Assembly (NCBI GenBank): GCA_938008555.1
Contig: CALLKE010000169.1
Location: forward strand, 1 to 7,381
DNA from: an uncultured Pedobacter sp.
Lineage (GTDB): Bacteria; Bacteroidota; Bacteroidia; Sphingobacteriales; Sphingobacteriaceae
Direction: 5' to 3'
Length of the DNA stretch: 7,381 bases
Shown here: positions 1 through 5,971 of the stretch, piece after piece
How the letters are laid out: each line of letters starts with the position of its first letter
How positions within the stretch are numbered: position 1 is the first letter of the stretch
The notes under the pieces: generated by a model
Databases searched by the model: none
What the model was told of the DNA's origin: nothing
Seen by the model: only the letters and a program-made list of their open reading frames with translations
Position numbers and translations under genes: made by a program

Positions 1-2197
1 AACTTGGGAACATAACTTCTCCTCTTCCTCTTGCCTGTCTAATAATTTGACCTCTTTGTTCTAGTGTTTCAAGGATCAAAGACATCTCTCGCGCATTGAG
101 ACGATAATTCTGCATTAGCCTCGATCTTGAAATACCTGGATGTTTATTGATAAACATAACCATCTGATCGTAAATCTTCTCTTGCGTAGATTTGCCAATG
201 TTCTGGATTACTTCTCTACTGTAAACTTTCCATTGTTCTCCATAAGCGATTGCTCTAAGAAGATGAACCATTTCAACAATTACTTTACCATCTTCCCTCT
301 TTTGTTCTGCAGCTGCTACTAACACTGCCGCTTTCAAAATGCTTTTAGACAATCGATCGCCAACAGGAGTCATTACTTCAGGATGTTGGGAATTCATTCC
401 TGATTCAAGCATTTGAGTTTCTAGCTCATTGTACCTATGCCATGCTTCAGGAGTTAATTCTGCATCCCATTTACGTTGTACTTCATATGAAACATTACTG
501 CCCTTAATAACCATATTTGTTTTAGCTGAATAAAAGTTATAAAGGTCAGTTAGTTCATTCAGTACAGCAGCTTTATTATTATCTGTCCAACTTGTAGGAG
601 GACCTAAAGGCTTAACCCTTGTTAAGTCGCTCTCAGCTGTGATAAAAATAAACCTGGGCATAAATCCTGAACTAACATGCTCTAATGTTAACAATGATGT
701 GATCTTATTCTTAATACCTCCAGCAAAGATTAGCAAGCATGGATCTCGAACATCAATACTCTCCTTTCGCAAGATACGCTTCTGCATCTTACCATCATAG
801 AGTTTTGTAAGAAACTCAGGCATACCTGCATAATAGTCTTTCTTCGTAATCATTTCTAGCAATCCACTAAACTCATCACGAAGAAAGACACTAGGTTTAC
901 CTGGTCTAGTACTTAATGATGTCAACAAACCTTCAATTGATCCATCAGTAGCCATAATTGTATTGTCGTCAATTTCCGCCACTAGATCCATTGCGATATC
1001 CATGGCCGTAGATTTTCTAGTCAACGTGGTGTCAGCTAGAATCATAAACCACAGGTTAGGCTTGATCATCCCGAAGCTGGTCGGCAATTGGACACTTCCA
1101 GCAAGTAGTGCGGATAAGGCGATAAATGCACCCGCCTGATGATATTGTGGCGCAGCGTCTCCTAATCCCTTTGCCCATGTTATGTACCTTTCGATAATTG
1201 TATCATCTTGAGAAGCAACGATATGCCTTTCCTCATCGGAAAGTAGCGGCTTTTCTTTGTAGTCTGATCTCTTCTCTAAGGAGAAAGTATTACGCTCATG
1301 AGTTGCAGCTGCCCTACATACTTCTTTCCACAAAGAGACGTCACTTGAATCGCCGCGCTTTTTGTACTTGTTACATTGAGCTTCTTTTGCGATAGCAAAT
1401 ACTTGTGTTGTATCAAAGCCTGCTTCAAAGAGCATCATCTCTAATTGCCATAAAGGTTCAGACCATGATTTCTTTGGATCAAGTTCTTCTTGATATAAAC
1501 GCCAAATACTTGGACTAATCTTTAAACGGTTCTTATCTAGAAGTTCATCACCATCAGGAATCTCTGTCGGAAATGGAATGTCTAGATATTCAAATCCTTC
1601 AACCTTGTCATATACTTCAAAATCGTCAATTCTGTACCGCCTGCGATTCGCATTTGAAATTTGAACAATAGGCGTAGGAGTTGATAGATACTTGTAGTTA
1701 TATGTAAAGGGGAATCGAAGTAACTGTGTTAAATCCCATCCACTCCTATCAGCACCATCATCAGCATGTGTGTATGCAATTCGTTGACTAATATTCTGCG
1801 CTTCTTCTGGGTCTATAGGACGTTCGAACATCCAATAGCCTTGCCATTTGCCTGGACTTGATTCAATTGTAATCGTAGGAATAACTTTTAGTAATTCAGG
1901 TTTACATGTATCTAAATCAGACCAAGCACTTGGAGTTGTTTTTACAAATTCTTTGCGCCGTTGCTTAGTATTGAACAAATGAGGACAAACCCAAACATTG
2001 TGTCCAATATAAACATTATTTACTAATGCTAGAATATTAGAAACATCTTCTGGCCAACTAAAGAATTCCTCCCTAAAATCCTTTTTGCCAGAACTTGCGT
2101 ATGCTATGCAGACAAATCCCTTTTCATCACCAAAAAGTTGGCGCAGAAATGTTTCACGAAGCCGATCTGTTTCTGCACTTACATTAAGAATGTCCAC
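1..2197 (-). CDS. Phage primase-helicase: AEP/RepB-type primase plus DUF3987-like ATPase (3' end outside window)
   Basis: The frame is open for 732 codons and runs off the left edge, so the C-terminus is missing. It starts at a GTG; an in-frame TGA four codons upstream leaves no earlier start, and AAAGG lies 5 bases before it. Residues 1-200 look like an archaeo-eukaryotic-type primase/polymerase: a D-x-D metal-binding pair (D94, D96), then SSPGKWQGYW at 113-122, then LLRFPFTYNYKY at 159-170, the family order. Residues 330-530 look like a superfamily-3/DUF3987-type helicase: degenerate Walker A ADTTLTRKST (388-397), Walker B VFLRDEF (437-443), and an arginine-finger-like GFMPRF (511-516). Residues 675-732 resemble a winged helix, perhaps for origin or template binding. 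Expected role is synthesising primers and unwinding phage DNA at the fork. Family placement is by motif reading; whether it also polymerises DNA cannot be told. It has its own candidate promoter. Confidence 0.85.
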   Translation of the reverse strand, partial: MDILNVSAETDRLRETFLRQLFGDEKGFVCIAYASSGKKDFREEFFSWPEDVSNILALVNNVYIGHNVWVCPHLFNTKQRRKEFVKTTPSAWSDLDTCKPELLKVIPTITIESSPGKWQGYWMFERPIDPEEAQNISQRIAYTHADDGADRSGWDLTQLLRFPFTYNYKYLSTPTPIVQISNANRRRYRIDDFEVYDKVEGFEYLDIPFPTEIPDGDELLDKNRLKISPSIWRLYQEELDPKKSWSEPLWQLEMMLFEAGFDTTQVFAIAKEAQCNKYKKRGDSSDVSLWKEVCRAAATHERNTFSLEKRSDYKEKPLLSDEERHIVASQDDTIIERYITWAKGLGDAAPQYHQAGAFIALSALLAGSVQLPTSFGMIKPNLWFMILADTTLTRKSTAMDIAMDLVAEIDDNTIMATDGSIEGLLTSLSTRPGKPSVFLRDEFSGLLEMITKKDYYAGMPEFLTKLYDGKMQKRILRKESIDVRDPCLLIFAGGIKNKITSLLTLEHVSSGFMPRFIFITAESDLTRVKPLGPPTSWTDNNKAAVLNELTDLYNFYSAKTNMVIKGSNVSYEVQRKWDAELTPEAWHRYNELETQMLESGMNSQHPEVMTPVGDRLSKSILKAAVLVAAAEQKREDGKVIVEMVHLLRAIAYGEQWKVYSREVIQNIGKSTQEKIYDQMVMFINKHPGISRSRLMQNYRLNAREMSLILETLEQRGQIIRQARGRGEVMFPS

Positions 2198-2243
2198 AAT
2201 AACCTTTCAAGTTATGTATTGGCGCCGCTATCTTAGCAACTTT

Positions 2244-2272
2244 ATTCTAGATATGAACTAGACATGAGTTAA
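2244..2272 (-). promoter_or_regulatory. Candidate sigma70/sigmaA promoter of primase-helicase
   Basis: Reading the minus strand, TTAACT (2272-2267) is followed after 17 bases by TAGAAT (2249-2244). This is two mismatches from TTGACA and one from TATAAT, with ideal spacing. It lies about 50 bases upstream of the GTG start and points the right way. AT-rich spacers can give such matches by chance, so this is moderate evidence only. Confidence 0.45.
2246..2262. repeat. Inverted repeat overlapping promoter -10 (possible operator)
   Basis: Five-base arms TCTAG and CTAGA flank 7 bases (TTCATAT on the minus strand). The element covers the spacer and most of the -10 hexamer of the candidate primase promoter, where a bound repressor would block polymerase. 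Arms this short occur by chance, so a regulatory role is inference from position. Confidence 0.3.
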
Positions 2273-2306
2273 CGATCTTACCTGTTACTTGACCAATACA
2301 CATTAC

Positions 2307-2831
2307 TTACGGAAGAAGAGAATTGCCACCAGAAGCAGATGCAACTGCGTCGCTAAGAGGCTTAAAGCCGCCTACTTCATTCTTGAAGTAAACAGTGTTC
2401 GACCCGTCCTTCTCTTCTTTGTACTTATCGCGCATCTTGCGGATAGTAGCAATCATTTTCTCGCCTAGAAGTTCATCCACAGAAGGAATTTGACCCGTCT
2501 GAAGAACATCGGCACGGTTAATCGCCTTCATCAGCTGAGCTAGGCTATACAAGGCGCCATCAAACAGCATGACATTGGCCCAAACCTTGCGACCCTCAAA
2601 AGGTCCTTCTTGAACAGTAAGCGTAAGCGCCCAATAAGGCTTGCCCTTGTTCTTTTCAGAATTTGAGAAGCGCGTTTCTACTTCAGTGATCGCACAGAGG
2701 TACTTTCCTGTCGGTAAAGGCTCAAAATCAAAAGCCTCGGAACTTGCCTCTTCTTCACTGAAGTTAACTCGGACCTGTGAAGGGTCAAAGTCAATGTCAA
2801 CACCAGAATTACTTTTTGCCACTTTGTTCAC
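2307..2831 (-). CDS. DUF669-like phage single-stranded DNA-binding protein
   Basis: The product is 174 residues. After an acidic, probably flexible N-terminus (to about residue 36), residues 37-135 look like the OB-fold core of phage single-strand-binding/DUF669 proteins: the opening PLPTGKYLCAITEVE (38-52), a K-rich loop (60-64), then the strand pattern around LTLTVQEGPFEGRKVW (69-84). A basic stretch (131-141) and a small-residue tail (162-174) follow. The expected role is to coat single-stranded DNA during replication and recombination, and probably to load the Sak4-like ATPase encoded just upstream, a common phage pairing. The start is uncertain: AAGGA at 2834-2838 is only 2 bases from the first GTG (2831) but 11 from a second in-frame GTG (2822), which would give 171 residues. 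The gap from the upstream stop is 5 bases, implying one transcript. Residue-level DNA contacts are not assignable. Confidence 0.75.
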   Translation of the reverse strand: MNKVAKSNSGVDIDFDPSQVRVNFSEEEASSEAFDFEPLPTGKYLCAITEVETRFSNSEKNKGKPYWALTLTVQEGPFEGRKVWANVMLFDGALYSLAQLMKAINRADVLQTGQIPSVDELLGEKMIATIRKMRDKYKEEKDGSNTVYFKNEVGGFKPLSDAVASASGGNSLLP

Positions 2832-2836
2832 TTTCC

Positions 2837-3598
2837 TTACTTGTTATTGTTAATGAGATCAAACAGTTTTTGCATAGTTGGTTCTTCAACTACGATTGGC
2901 AATCGATCGGTACGATCCTTAGCAATGATCGTCTCGGTCTTCGCCGTGAGAAGAAGACGTCGGTCAAACTTCTCACCATTTTCTACTACCTGCTTGACAT
3001 AGTAGTAAACGACAATATCAAGGAATGCAGCCACTTCATCAGCCAACTTGCCACTAAGGCTTGGCTTCGTAGTAACCATTCCTGTTCGATCATTTTTAGC
3101 ATCCACCTTCAATGCAGTAAAAATGGTATTCATAGGTAGATCACGGAATGCACGAACAAACTTACGCATTTGTTCAAGGTTTCTGCCCCACTCACGCATT
3201 CCCGGAACGTCTTCATCACGATCATTCTTATCTGCAACTAACTGCTGCATAATATCGTACATATTAAACTTTTGAATTTCAGTCAGGGAGTCTAAAATGA
3301 CTGTTGAGTAGCCATGCTTGCCACGTAACAAGTCATCATATACAGCCTGCATCTCTTTCCAAGAAGTAATACGTACTTGATCAACATTTGGATATGTACG
3401 AACAAGTGATTCAGATCCGCCTTCAAAGTCTAACAGAAGGCAAGGACGTAAGTCAGGACAAGCATCTGCAGATCCTGCAAGTACTGTCTTTCCAACACCT
3501 GAATCCCCATAAACCAAAATGTTAATAAAAGGCGCTCGTTGCTGAACAGGGACTACCTTCAGTCCGCCTAATGTCTTTGACGTCAATGTTTCTCCCAT
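2837..3598 (-). CDS. Sak4-like RecA-fold ATPase (phage recombinase, AAA_24 type)
   Basis: The product is 253 residues, a normal length for Sak4-type phage recombinases. Walker A is GDSGVGKT (31-38) and Walker B is TVILDS (99-104, D103). The block KPSLSGKLADEVAAFLDIV (178-196) is the conserved late motif of this group, and there is no separate DnaB or full RecA domain. Known members bind single-stranded DNA and promote annealing or pairing, helped by a cognate single-strand-binding protein; the next gene downstream fits that partner. The ATG overlaps the stop of the nuclease gene by one base (TAATG), with AGAGGAA at 3606-3612 as ribosome site, so the two are probably translationally coupled. 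An alternative label is a general NTP-binding phage protein, but the neighbours favour recombination. Catalytic activity is inferred, not shown. Confidence 0.8.
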   Translation of the reverse strand: MGETLTSKTLGGLKVVPVQQRAPFINILVYGDSGVGKTVLAGSADACPDLRPCLLLDFEGGSESLVRTYPNVDQVRITSWKEMQAVYDDLLRGKHGYSTVILDSLTEIQKFNMYDIMQQLVADKNDRDEDVPGMREWGRNLEQMRKFVRAFRDLPMNTIFTALKVDAKNDRTGMVTTKPSLSGKLADEVAAFLDIVVYYYVKQVVENGEKFDRRLLLTAKTETIIAKDRTDRLPIVVEEPTMQKLFDLINNNK

Positions 3599-4911
3599 TA
3601 CTCATTTCCTCTTTTATCTGTGTTTCTATCTTTGACCCAGTAGTGTTCTTTCCTTCTGTCAAACATTGTATCAAGTATAGTCTGGTAATCAGACTTCCTG
3701 TTCATTTCTAAACAAGGCTGCCTAAAAGCGCACGTAGCACAATTGAAACGGCCAGGCGAAGGATAACTCACAGTATGAGGATTGCACATTTCTAGAGCTT
3801 CATACCAAAGATTACGTTCAATCTCTTCCAACTCTTCTGGAGTTTTCAGAATCTTGTACCTGCCATGAAAGCGTTCTCCACTTTCTCGCAAGAACAAAAG
3901 GTAATCATCATACAAACCTGATTCATATGCTTCAGTGTCATTCTTACTGATGCATTCTAAATAAGTGTCGTAATCCACTGCCTGATTCTTATTCACTGAG
4001 TACAGGCGACCTAAGCGTCGAGCTATGTTTTGCACAGGCTCTTGAGGAAATGCTTTCTTTAGTTCCACATAGACAAACCCTTTTACGTCAAGTTGAAGCT
4101 TACGAACAAGGGCCATTACATAAGAACCAATTTGATCGTCATTCTCTAAGAACTCGTCTCGATCCTGGCCAGATACATCTCCTCTAGCGAGCCTTGCTGT
4201 GGTCTTCCAATCTACAATGAACAGGTTGTTATGCTCATCTTCAGCGAGCATATCAATACGTCCAGCAAGACAAACAGGAAGACCCATATCCATCAAATGA
4301 TCGCGGATACTAGATACATTATCTAGGTTGAGATTATTTTCAACCCAAATGTCAATCGTACGGATGCATCGAGGACATTTACAAAAAAGGTAATTGCCAG
4401 TATCAGGATCTTGAATTGGAACAATAAACTCAGCCTCTACCTGTAAAGGCTTCCATCCTACATCGTAAACAGAGGCAACTTTGCGTTGGTAATAGGAAAG
4501 CATTCCAACACCAAGCTTAATACGCTCTTCATACTCTTCCTCAACTTCTTTTTCTGTCAAGAAAGATGAATCAATGCCATCCTTTAAGAACTTAGTCTTT
4601 TGCTCGTTACATACATCAGCAAACTTACCGATAGCTGCATTGAGGATAAGTTCCCGATCCCAAGTCCATGTGTCTGGATCATAGAGAACTTCCATCGCGG
4701 AGTGAAATGCGACACCAAATTCTAAAGGCTTGGCAGTTACTTGAGGATAGTAGAACTGTTGAAAAACCCAGTTCCATCGACGTCGACAACCCCTAAAGGA
4801 TTTACGTTCTGACGTGTGAACCTCATGCACAAGCCTATCTGCAATTAGGTCGCTGACTTCATCAGTCAACTCACGCGTTATAGGTAATACCTGCACAGAC
4901 TTTCCCTTCAT
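3598..4911 (-). CDS. PD-(D/E)XK nuclease of RecB/Cas4 type with predicted 4Fe-4S cluster
   Basis: The product is 437 residues if the ATG is used. Nuclease motifs appear in order: FGVAFH (65-70, H70), GRID (217-220, D220), VDWKTT (233-238, D234 and K236) and Q260-x3-Y264, the RecB-type signature. C42 in an FRGCRRRW context plus C391, C394 and C400 (C-x2-C-x5-C) reproduce the cysteine layout of Cas4 and AddB nucleases that hold a 4Fe-4S cluster. The expected role is metal-dependent end resection that supplies single strands to the Sak4-like ATPase next door. Residues 177-214 carry an extra C-x-C-x2-C and one more cysteine just before GRID, perhaps a metal knuckle. No ribosome site precedes the ATG; AAGGGA (4903-4908) sits 6 bases before an in-frame GTG at 4896, so the true protein may be 432 residues. 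No CRISPR context is present, so a cas4 name is not warranted. Confidence 0.8.
   Translation of the reverse strand: MKGKSVQVLPITRELTDEVSDLIADRLVHEVHTSERKSFRGCRRRWNWVFQQFYYPQVTAKPLEFGVAFHSAMEVLYDPDTWTWDRELILNAAIGKFADVCNEQKTKFLKDGIDSSFLTEKEVEEEYEERIKLGVGMLSYYQRKVASVYDVGWKPLQVEAEFIVPIQDPDTGNYLFCKCPRCIRTIDIWVENNLNLDNVSSIRDHLMDMGLPVCLAGRIDMLAEDEHNNLFIVDWKTTARLARGDVSGQDRDEFLENDDQIGSYVMALVRKLQLDVKGFVYVELKKAFPQEPVQNIARRLGRLYSVNKNQAVDYDTYLECISKNDTEAYESGLYDDYLLFLRESGERFHGRYKILKTPEELEEIERNLWYEALEMCNPHTVSYPSPGRFNCATCAFRQPCLEMNRKSDYQTILDTMFDRRKEHYWVKDRNTDKRGNE
4903..4908 (-). promoter_or_regulatory. Ribosome binding site favouring a GTG start for the nuclease
   Basis: AAGGGA on the minus strand lies inside codons 2-4 of the ATG-initiated frame, but is 6 bases upstream of an in-frame GTG (4896-4894). 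Nothing comparable precedes the ATG at 4911. This argues that translation begins at the GTG, removing five residues. Confidence 0.5.
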
Positions 4912-4934
4912 CTGAATACGGTTGCTGTGATCTC

Positions 4935-4956
4935 GTATAACTAATACTAATTATAC
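4935..4956. repeat. 22-base imperfect palindrome over promoter -10 (candidate operator)
   Basis: The outer arms GTATAA and TTATAC are exact complements, and the inner bases continue the symmetry except at four positions (two mismatched pairs). The palindrome begins on the -10 hexamer and extends across the predicted transcription start. A dimeric repressor binding here would shut the nuclease/recombinase operon. The AT-rich make-up lowers confidence, but the position is telling. Confidence 0.5.
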
Positions 4957-4978
4957 TCTGGGACATTATTTAAGTCAA
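4950..4978 (-). promoter_or_regulatory. Strong sigma70/sigmaA promoter for the nuclease-Sak4-SSB operon
   Basis: On the minus strand TTGACT (4978-4973) is followed after exactly 17 bases by a perfect TATAAT (4955-4950). It sits in the 76-base spacer after the stop of the 70-residue gene and points into the nuclease gene. The transcription start should fall near 4943, giving a leader of about 30 to 50 bases. It is the best promoter match noticed in the window. Confidence 0.8.
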
Positions 4979-4987
4979 GATGTATCT

Positions 4988-5200
4988 TTAAACTTTCTTG
5001 GAGGAAATCTGTTCCTTGATGTTCAACCTAGAAAGTACCAAATCTAAATCTTCTGGCGTTGCATCTAAATCAACGGCAATACCTGCCATTACTTTAGCGC
5101 ACGCCAATGCTTCCTCATAGGAAACAGGAAATGATCCTCCCCAAGTATCCTTATCAACAATAAGATCAACTTTTGGATTTGGTTTGTTCTTCTTATCCAT
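4988..5200 (-). CDS. Small protein of unknown function, 70 residues
   Basis: I do not recognise this family. The N-terminus is basic and polar (KKNKPNPK at 3-10), the middle holds WGGSFPVSYEEALACAKVMA, and residues 29-63 look largely helical and acidic (LDATPEDLDLVLSRL). There is no signal peptide, membrane segment or cysteine pair. The ATG has AAGGA 8 bases upstream (5209-5213) and overlaps the stop of the 145-residue gene by 8 bases (ATGGATAA), so both are probably made from one message. It is the last gene before the strong promoter. A small accessory or adaptor protein of the replication module is possible, but the sequence shows no function. Confidence 0.7.
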   Translation of the reverse strand: MDKKNKPNPKVDLIVDKDTWGGSFPVSYEEALACAKVMAGIAVDLDATPEDLDLVLSRLNIKEQISSKKV

Positions 5201-5630
5201 TGAACTCGTCCTTTAGATACAAATCACTTCGAATATTAAGAACAGCTACAAAATCTTCAATTTCCTTATTCGTAAAAATACGAGAAAGATTACATCCAGT
5301 ATTCTCTTCATGTTTTGTGTTCAAACAAACCATAATACCATATCGATCCATAGCAGATGCTTCTTTATGGACCCAATTGTGCTTATGATTATTTTGGTAG
5401 TGCTCTAAAGCCTCCAAATATTCTTCGCTGTTACGTTCAATAATAAGCGTACTGATACTACTCCAGGGAATTAGTTTCAAATGCTTATGCGTATTAACAT
5501 GCAAAGCTACTTCATCACGATCCCACAGGATTAAATCTTTGAAGTAGAAAGTTGTAATGCTGTTATTTGTGCCTATCACAACTAGTTTGCCATCAGGAAT
5601 AGGTAATCCTGTTTCATATAGCTCAATCAT
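5193..5630 (-). CDS. Protein of unknown function, 145 residues (start corrected)
   Basis: The open frame extends upstream to an ATG at 5738, but that would overlap the preceding gene by 116 bases. The ATG at 5630 overlaps it by only 8 bases (ATGATTGA), matching the other junctions here, so I take that start. The ribosome site is weak (GTGGA), which suggests translation coupled to the gene before. Residues 1-60 alternate hydrophobic and polar residues as a beta-rich small-barrel or PH-like fold would (KLVVIGTNNSITTFYFKDLI, then LKLIPWSSISTLIIE); residues 63-95 are polar and histidine-rich (HYQNNHKHNWVHK), and a short helical C-terminus follows. No catalytic motif is visible and no family is recognised. 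The fold remark is inference from residue pattern. Confidence 0.65.
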   Translation of the reverse strand: MIELYETGLPIPDGKLVVIGTNNSITTFYFKDLILWDRDEVALHVNTHKHLKLIPWSSISTLIIERNSEEYLEALEHYQNNHKHNWVHKEASAMDRYGIMVCLNTKHEENTGCNLSRIFTNKEIEDFVAVLNIRSDLYLKDEFNG

Positions 5631-5838
5631 CGTTCCACTTTTCAATCGTGGTAAGATAATCACCATCCACCTGCTTGGCAATGCGATAGATAACACATTC
5701 ATCATTGCACTTTTGATCAACTCGATGTGAGTGGACAATGGTATCTTCTGGGAACCTTAAATCCCGTGAACGAGCATCAGCCTGCTTTTGAATTACCGAA
5801 GCATCGATTACACCAGGAATTACAAATACTTCATGCAT
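5623..5838 (-). CDS. Small protein of unknown function, 71 residues (start corrected)
   Basis: An in-frame ATG at 5871 would give 82 residues, but the ATG at 5838 has an excellent ribosome site, GAGGGA, 7 bases upstream (5846-5851), and overlaps the stop of the preceding 46-residue gene by 8 bases (ATGCATGA). I therefore start at MHEVFVIPG. The protein is mixed and charged, with a central RFPEDTIVHSHRVDQ stretch and two cysteines in CNDEC (residues 44-48), then a strand-like CVIYRIAKQVDGDYLTTIEKW end. CxxxC with nearby histidines could bind metal, but this is speculative. No family is recognised. It lies in a chain of small genes directly after the SNF2 helicase and is probably co-transcribed with it. 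Confidence 0.65.
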   Translation of the reverse strand: MHEVFVIPGVIDASVIQKQADARSRDLRFPEDTIVHSHRVDQKCNDECVIYRIAKQVDGDYLTTIEKWNDD

Positions 5839-5971
5839 CAGTTGATCCCTCAATTTCATAGTAAGTGCCAAGGTTCAAGAAAATCTTTTCTACCTTGACA
5901 AAATCTCGTTCATTAATAGCCTTCTTTAGGGCCTTGAACATTACTCGTTCATACTTCAATAGTGCTGCCAT
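5831..5971 (-). CDS. Very small protein of unknown function, 46 residues, nested start in helicase gene
   Basis: This short frame starts at an ATG inside the last 23 bases of the helicase gene and ends in a TGA that overlaps the next gene by 8 bases. AAAGGTG lies 6 bases before the ATG (5978-5984), a good ribosome site. It exactly fills what would otherwise be a gap of about 110 bases between the helicase and the 71-residue gene. The product is MAALLKYERVMFKALKK at the N-terminus, then AINERDFVKVEKIFLNLG, then an acidic end; it is predicted to be mostly amphipathic helix, with basic residues on one side early on. No cysteines or membrane segment are present. Function is unknown; a small helicase partner is one possibility from position alone. 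Confidence 0.6.
   Translation of the reverse strand: MAALLKYERVMFKALKKAINERDFVKVEKIFLNLGTYYEIEGSTDA

Larger units (their letters stand above)
2198..2306 (-). promoter_or_regulatory. Intergenic leader of the primase-helicase gene
   Basis: This 109-base spacer separates the single-strand-binding gene from the primase-helicase. It holds a candidate promoter, an inverted repeat over its -10, a small GCTA-AGA-TAGC hairpin-like element at 2227-2237, and the AAAGG ribosome site at 2203-2207. I see no stem followed by a T-run, so transcripts from upstream probably read through into the primase. Confidence 0.5.

Noticed and set aside
140..1395. Plus-strand frames of 60 and 65 codons opposite the primase-helicase
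   Set aside because: They are rich in Phe, Leu, Cys and Arg as expected of antisense shadows, and the opposite strand carries a continuous 732-codon gene with clear motifs.
2247..2303. An 18-codon minus-strand frame (MCIGQVTGKIV...) in the spacer before the primase-helicase, as a possible leader peptide
   Set aside because: It has no ribosome site and runs through the candidate promoter, so it would be outside the primase transcript. Chance is the simpler explanation.
2641..3275. Plus-strand open frames of 70 to 120 codons opposite the SSB and Sak4-like genes
   Set aside because: They lie wholly opposite well-supported genes, lack ribosome sites and domain-like composition, and are antisense shadows.
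3598..4911. Naming the nuclease cas4 and inferring a CRISPR adaptation locus
   Set aside because: No repeat-spacer array and no cas1 or cas2 are in the window; phage Cas4-like nucleases are common in recombination modules.
4979..5015. A possible terminator after the 70-residue gene (GGAA/TTTCC pairing near its 3' end)
   Set aside because: The stem is very short, lies inside the coding region and is not followed by a run of T on the minus strand.
5739..5871. Longer starts for the two middle small genes (ATG at 5871 and at 5738)
   Set aside because: The 5871 start lacks a good ribosome site and overlaps the 46-residue gene by 41 bases; the 5738 start would overlap its neighbour by 116 bases. 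The internal ATGs fit the ribosome site (5838) and the 8-base overlap pattern.
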